Of a stretch of DNA of 64,000 bases, positions 59,127 through 64,000 are shown in pieces; the first letter of the stretch is position 1, and every line of letters starts with the position of its first letter. The notes below the pieces were generated by a model, which saw nothing but the letters and a program-made list of their open reading frames with translations, searched no databases and was not told where the DNA came from. The translations under genes and the position numbers were made by a program. The DNA lies in NCBI RefSeq assembly GCF_964340395.1, contig NC_135562.1:4216134-4280133 (forward strand). The letters run 5' to 3'. The DNA comes from Glandiceps talaboti. Taxonomy: Eukaryota > Hemichordata > Enteropneusta > Spengelidae.

Positions 59127-62100
59127 CCACCTAGATATGTGTTGCTTTGCTATGGTGTGTACATTACCAGATTCACTTATTACATTGCTATGGTATGTCT
59201 GTCTGTCTGTCTCTCTCCATCCGTCTGTCTGTCTGCCTGTCTGTCTGTCTGTCTGTCTGTCTGTCTCCATCCGTCTGTCTGTCTGTGTCCGTTTGTCTGT
59301 CTGTATGTTAACAGATCCACCTATTTGTTGCTTTGCTGTGCTATATATTTAAACCATAGATGTGTAAACACTTTTCTGTGTACTGACATTGACTCGAATG
59401 ACAATAGGTGCTGTAACACAAGTGAAGGACCAAGCTGTGTGTGGTTCCTGTTGGAGTTTTGGTTCAACTGGTGCTATTGAGGGTGCTCTTTTCCTGAAGG
59501 TAAGTTATCAGTCATGTATATCTAAGTTATTAAACTTTTTGTTGAAAACAGGTTGTTTTGCCAGAATTCAATGATTTCAAGATCCATTTTGATTGTGCTG
59601 GATTAAGTCAAAGTGTTTCTATGGTATAATATGTACACCATTTTCCATTTAACACAAAGACAAAAGATTCTGTACTTTGGCCACTCAGGGCGCTGTTTAC
59701 ACCGTAAAATGTGATTGCCTCCTTTAAAAAGAAAATCATTTCCCAGTATTACAAGACAGTATGTATATTACTTAGTCCAGTGTTCCTTCTTATTGTAGAC
59801 TGGCAAACTTTTAAGATTGTCACAACAAAACTTGATGGACTGCTCCTGGGGATATGGTAATAATGGGTGCTATGGCGGCGAAGCTTTCAGATCGTATGAA
59901 TGGATTATTGCCAACAAAGGCATTGCTAGCGAAGATGAGTATGGCCCGTACATGGGACAGGTAAGACATGAAGAGTTGAGTGACACATACAGTAGAGAGA
60001 TGATAGATAGATTGATGCATTCCTAGATAGATAGCGATACAATGGAGTGTTGATAGACACAGGTATACACATACATTGATAGATAGATTATGTAGACTTG
60101 ATATGATAGACACATAGACACGTACAGTGAAGGATATATTTCTGATAGAGAGAGACATATTCAGAGATAGACTATAAATAGACAGATAGATATATGGATA
60201 GACTATCATTATAGATAGGTACATTCATGGATAGACTGTCAGTAGACAGGGATAGATACCTTGATGGGATAGACTAGTGATAAGCACTACTATATTGATG
60301 ATAGATCTGCATATAGACACTCTTTCTTTGATAGTTACCTGTAGTCACAGAAACAGACATACGTGACATGTGATACGTGACAGACATACAAAAATGTACA
60401 TACAAATAGACATACGTGAAGTGACATTGCATCATGGAGAATTTAATTAATGATAAAATAAGTTGAAGTTGAAATAAAGATACTATTTATGTTTAATACC
60501 AATGTTGTTTTTTGCTTTAATTTTCACAATAGAATGGAATCTGCCACTACAATGCATCAGTGATTGCTACTACTATATCCAATTATACAAACGTCCCAAG
60601 TGGTGACCTTAAAGCACTTAAAGCAGCCCTTGCAAAACAAGGACCAGTCACAGTTGGCATTGATGCATCTCGACCTTCCTTCTCTTTCTACTCTCATGGT
60701 GTCTACTACGATCCACAGTGTGGTAAGTCATATTGTAAGACAATTAGTACCTTTATGCAAATAGCAGACTTCCCATCAAAAACACAACAAGAGATTTCAT
60801 TTAAACCCTTTCATTGGGATCAGTCCATTGGTATGATATTCCTAAGGAGGTGGTGTCAATTATATATCCAGATCCAGATCCAGATTTGTTTAAAAATGCT
60901 GCTGATGTATTTATCTATTGAGTACCAGCTAATCTCCTTACAGTTATCACAGCTGGGGGGGGGGGGATGCACAAAAAAACCAGTAGTAATGTTTATGGCG
61001 TTTAGTCATGAAAGTGTCAGTGCCCTGACTGGCTTTCATACCGTGAGTGAGTGAGTGAGTGAGTGAGTGAGTGAGTGAGTGAGTGAGTGAGTGAGTGAGT
61101 GAGTGAGTGGGTGGGTGGGTGGGTGGGTGGGTGGGTGGGTGGGTGGGTGGGTGGGTGGGTGGGTGAGTGAGTGAGTGAGTGAGTGAGTGAGTGAGTGAGT
61201 GAGTGAGTGAGTGAGTGAGTGAGTCAGTCAGTCAGTCAGTCAGTCAGTCAGTCAGTCAGTCAGTCAGTCAGTGAGTGAGTCAGTGAGTGAGTTCAAGTTG
61301 CTAATGGATTTAGGAAAGAAACTGTGTTGATAAGCTTCGTTTTTAAACTCAAGGTGCTTGAAACGGCCTCTTCTACCCAGTGCTAGAAGATCAGTGTCTC
61401 TAGTGATTGCTATCTCCTCATTTACAATTTGGAACAGTAGTATCAGCCTTGCATTTAGACGCCTATCTGCTAATGGTTCCCATTTCAAACTCTCTAACAT
61501 ATTTGTTACACTGGAGCTTCTGATTAGAACATTGTTTTATGATGTGGTAAAATTGAATTGAAATTAAAACATTTATAATTGGCTGTGTAGATGCTGAAAA
61601 ATATTCTCCTTTTCACACTATCAATCTGACATACATTGATACAAAATAAGATTGATTAAATCTGATGTAGGTTTATGCCATCTTCTCATCAGTAGCCCCA
61701 TCTACACTGCACTCAATATCCTACCTGAGGTAGGATTCAGGATAGCTTGAAGCCCGTGTAGACACAAACACGTCCTGAAACCGTCCTGACTTAGGACAAC
61801 TTTGAGAGGTTTCATGAAACCCTCCTTATTTCATCCTATGTACAGTCAGGACGGAACGCGTGACATCTACGCTGTAACCTTCCTACGTGTAGACACAAAT
61901 GTATCCTACCTCAGGTAGAACAACCTACATGTAGATGGGGGCTAGTATGTGAACATGGTGAATGTTAGTCATTTTACCATATACCAAAAATCATCTTTCA
62001 TTTCCTCCAAACTTTGCCATACAAAGTCTTCTTCCTGGTCCTTTTTAAAATGATGAAAACAAATTTTGAGGTTCATCATCTTGTTTTCAAATAAATAAAC

Positions 62101-63658
62101 AATCTGTTATCGTTCAATGAATTAAAACAGTATTAGTTTGATGACCATATTGCACTTTAAAATGGCATAATTTTCATAATATTTTGACCGCTATTTGAAA
62201 AATTTATAAGGTGACCCCTTACTTCTCCATGATTTTAATTGAGAACAGACTTAAATTTTCTCTCACAAAGTTATAGCAAATGTTTAGATTTCATATTTTG
62301 AAATGCATCTTATTGTAAGTCAGACATCTGTGTGATACCACCCTGAATTATCAACAGTTGTCATCAAGAATCAATGTAAAGTGCCCTTTTGTTCAGAATT
62401 GACTCTATATTCAAGATCATCTCCTTTTTCTTCTTGACTTACAATACTCGTAATTACTAGTCCTTCACTAATATTCATCATTCATGAAATGTTGACATTT
62501 TTGACATGTAACATACGCCTTCTGTCGAAATGAAATGTGTGTTCCTGTGAGTTGAAACAATCTGATTTTACAAAACTGGTGATATAACTACCGCATTCCC
62601 TGTATTCTGGGCATGATTTTGTTTTTTTCAAAGGTCAACTTTTATATATATCCCTTTGAAAGAGCTTCAAAATATTTACACAGACAGCTTACACTGCATT
62701 GGCAAACTCTTCCAATATTTTGTTCTTCTTGTTATGGTTGATATAAAATATTTCTTCTCATCATTTGTTCAATATCTCTTCTTTCCAAAATTCTTGCTTT
62801 TTACACGACAAACATCTCCACCATCAAAATTAAATTAAATACATCAAAAGTCTTGCAATATATTCTATATGCGTACACAATATGCTTCCACAGCAGCAGT
62901 ACCTTGATTCTATACAATGTTGACATGTAACACCTTTTGTCTAACTAACATGTTGATTCATGTGAGTTGGGACAATCCAATTTTACAAAACTGGTGATAT
63001 GACTACTGCATTTCCTACACTCTCAGCATGCATGAGTGAATTTTGAAACAGATTATCGAATTGATTAAAACTACCAAACTTTTGATATCACTCTTCATTA
63101 AAACTACACTAGTTAAAACCGGAAGTTGTTTGAAAAAACTGCTTTGTTAGAATGTGTATTGTGTGTCCTGAACGGTATTGAATCACCTGTGGGTAAATGT
63201 ATGTGTGTAACTGTACATATGATATAGAGCAATAAATCAAATTGATTTTTGGGACCACACCCTAAAATCATGACCCCAACAAGATTATGACAATTTCAAC
63301 CTGTTACTGCACTACTTATGAATGAAATTGACCTCTGATTAATGTGTGCAGTGTCAAAATATTGGTATTTTAATAATTTCTGGTGAATATTGTTGGTTGT
63401 CTGATCACAAAAATAATACTTCAGTTACAGCTAGTGCATCTCTAACATATTTTGTCTTTCATCGTGTTGCTAGGTAACAAAGAAGAAGATCTTGATCACT
63501 CTGTCCTTGCAGTTGGATATGGTAACTTGGACAATCAAGATTACTGGTTGGTGAAAAATTCCTGGTCTACCTACTGGGGTAACAATGGCTATGTCTTGAT
63601 GAGTCAGAAAGATAACAACTGTGGTGTTGCCACGGATGCAGTATACGTCATCATCTAG
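52394..63658 (+). CDS. Secreted papain-family cysteine protease with N-terminal extension (CfaD-like)
   Basis: Ten exons join in phase: 52394-52433, 54795-54953, 55783-55955, 57012-57246, 57679-57877, 58624-58814, 59408-59499, 59799-59960, 60533-60722 and 63474-63658. They encode 541 residues. Residues 1-18 are a signal peptide ([14 protein letters not shown] core). Residues about 20-225 form an N-terminal domain with several NxS/T glycosylation sites (NVT, NGS, NKT). Residues about 237-298 form an I29 cathepsin propeptide (ERFNIN-type helix, KLAINHLAD). From about residue 326 comes a peptidase C1A domain with Gln341, catalytic Cys347 (CGSCWSF), His489 ([11 protein letters not shown]) and Asn509 (KNSW). 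All catalytic residues are intact. The layout and length match proteins annotated in invertebrates as counting factor associated protein D-like or digestive cysteine proteinase. It is likely a lysosomal or secreted endopeptidase. Ordinary cathepsins are about 330 residues, so the N-terminal 200 residues are the distinctive part. Confidence 0.95.
52599..52701. mobile_element. 103-bp fold-back element
   Basis: ACAGGCACTCGAATCAAT plus CTGTATGATT is inverted at the right end (AATCATACACATTGATTCGA plus GTGCCTGT). A second inverted repeat, AAAATGTATA / TATACATTTT, lies inside. Intron 1 of the protease gene. Confidence 0.7.
53216..53414. repeat. (GGTG)n, (GGTT)n and (GATT)n microsatellites
   Basis: Successive tetranucleotide arrays; the GATT block at 53346-53410 is nearly perfect. 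Protease intron 1. Confidence 0.95.
54285..54420 (-). mobile_element. Copy of the GTGACCTAAGG dispersed family with small tandem duplication
   Basis: CTCATAGTGACAAAGACTCC plus CTAGGTTA occurs twice in a row, followed by CTCATATTTTCCTTGGCTGA. Only the arm region is present. Protease intron 1. Confidence 0.55.
55404..55749 (-). mobile_element. TTAA-flanked 346-bp palindromic MITE, copy 3
   Basis: Same length, ends and TTGTTATTGTACGTACAATA centre as the copy at 47411. It is flanked by TTAA (55400-55403, 55750-55753). Asymmetric arm details (CACATCTCAATAAACG on the left here, on the right there) show it is inverted relative to copy 2. It ends 33 bp before the acceptor of protease exon 3. Confidence 0.9.
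57285..57480. repeat. Relative of the 25909 MITE, with duplicated tip
   Basis: GTTTGTTTTTAAAAGGGAA plus (C/T)GCCACTCCAG occurs twice in tandem. TATTTTCATAAACTTTGG and further interior follow. No matching right end was found. Protease intron 4. Confidence 0.55.
58150..58345. repeat. (CATA)n microsatellite, interrupted
   Basis: Long array of ACATACATAC units with ACAC and ATAT interruptions. It gives spurious open frames on both strands. Protease intron 5. Confidence 0.95.
59061..59121. repeat. (GT)n microsatellite
   Basis: About 30 GT units, one TT interruption, in protease intron 6. Confidence 0.97.
59194..59312. repeat. (GTCT)n microsatellite
   Basis: GTCT units with two CTCCATCC interruptions, about 95 bp before protease exon 7. 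Confidence 0.95.
59995..60260. repeat. Degenerate (GATA)n-rich tract
   Basis: GATAGATAGATT and GATAGAC units scattered over 260 bp, an old decayed microsatellite in protease intron 8. Confidence 0.7.
61042..61285. repeat. Composite (GTGA)n-(GTGG)n-(GTGA)n-(GTCA)n array
   Basis: Four consecutive tetranucleotide blocks. The central GTGG block (about 61109-61164) has some 14 GGG runs on the plus strand, ample for G-quadruplexes. Protease intron 9. Confidence 0.97.
61693..61945. mobile_element. Inverted-repeat element with GCCCC(C)ATCTACA ends
   Basis: TAGCCCCATCTACA at the left is inverted as TGTAGATGGGGGCTA at the right. Inner pairs (TATCCTACCTGAGGTAGG / TATCCTACCTCAGGTAGA, GTGTAGACACAAA) add further symmetry. 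The flanking TA could be the target duplication. It is non-coding, in protease intron 9. Confidence 0.75.
62490..63040. repeat. Pair of ~130-bp direct repeats in protease intron 9
   Basis: 62490-62620 and 62915-63035 share TTGACATGTAACA, TGTGAGTTG(A/G)(A/G)ACAATC and TTTTACAAAACTGGTGATAT plus (A/G)ACTAC(C/T)GCATT. This is moderate identity in direct orientation. Confidence 0.65.
63330..63430. repeat. Dispersed repeat, copy at 30760-30860
   Basis: Carries GGTGAATATTGTTGGTTGTC and CTGATCAC...CTTCAGTTACAG, matching the ASXL intron copy. It ends about 45 bp before the acceptor of the last protease exon. Confidence 0.5.
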
Positions 63659-63954
63659 AGCAGTATCTGGTTTCCATGGCAACAGTAGTTACAATCAGAA
63701 GATTACCAGGCACATATAAGCTGCTCCACTGATAATTTAAAATATTTGACAAATATATGAATTACAGGCTTTTGAGAATTTTACTCTCTTTAACTCTTGC
63801 AGTGCCTCATTCAAACCGTAGAAATACCATGGGCTATTGGGAAATTATACATTATAGTAACATGGTGGTTGGTGATCTTCCTCAAGGCGAAAAACCCAAA
63901 ACCATTGTCCTGGAATTGCTTCATTTTTTTCATCTTTAGCAATACAACAATAAA
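63659..63954 (+). other. Protease 3' UTR with poly(A) signal
   Basis: A canonical AATAAA lies at 63949-63954, about 290 nt after the TAG stop, so the last exon and its 3' end appear to fit inside the window. No coding signal is seen in this stretch. Confidence 0.6.
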
Positions 63955-64000
63955 GGAGAAACTATTTTTGTATCACTAAAATTCACAGTATTGATTACTG

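Noticed and set aside
1-64000. Endogenous retrovirus, LTR element or Polinton remains
   Set aside because: No reverse transcriptase, integrase, protease-polymerase, capsid or envelope motif and no long terminal direct repeats were seen; the repeats found are short inverted-repeat elements, SINEs and tandem arrays.

Overview
The window is nuclear DNA of an animal. Genes are split into many short exons with consensus GT-AG introns, spacing is wide, the base composition looks AT-rich, and the introns are full of microsatellites, minisatellites, fold-back DNA elements and tRNA-derived SINEs. The gene content suggests a marine invertebrate, most likely a non-vertebrate deuterostome. A hemichordate is my best guess, on the basis of a DED plus TRADD-N-like adaptor, a CfaD-like cathepsin and ASXL linked to CCDC178. 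The species cannot be fixed from the sequence alone.

Four protein-coding genes can be modelled exon by exon with matching splice phases. (1) At 2508-6529, minus strand, lies the 5' part of a gene encoding a death effector domain, a TRADD-N-like domain and the start of an ankyrin region; it continues beyond the left edge. (2) At 19445-38013, minus strand, lies a complete Additional sex combs-like (ASXL) gene of 11 coding exons and about 1088 residues, with HARE-HTH, DEUBAD and C-terminal PHD modules. (3) At 38963-50869, plus strand, lies a coiled-coil gene of about 981 residues, interpreted as CCDC178. (4) At 52394-63658, plus strand, lies a complete secreted papain-family cysteine protease of 541 residues, with an extra N-terminal domain ahead of the I29 propeptide.

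ASXL and the coiled-coil gene are divergent, with only 217 bp between the ASXL start codon and the first ATG of the other transcript. That gap carries inverted and direct CCAAT boxes, a palindromic E-box and YY1-like CCGCCAT/ATGGCG motifs, so a shared bidirectional promoter is likely. Human ASXL3 and CCDC178 are also head-to-head neighbours, so this looks like an ancient linkage. The protease starts about 950 bp downstream of the coiled-coil gene's probable poly(A) signal.

The 13 kb from 6530 to 19444 contains no gene I can support and is dominated by minisatellites, fold-back elements and dispersed repeats. The introns hold at least six families of short inverted-repeat elements, some with clear target duplications (TTAA, 5-bp or 7-bp), and two tRNA-headed SINEs. 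I saw no reverse transcriptase, capsid or envelope coding sequence, no CRISPR array, no rRNA and no convincing free-standing tRNA gene.
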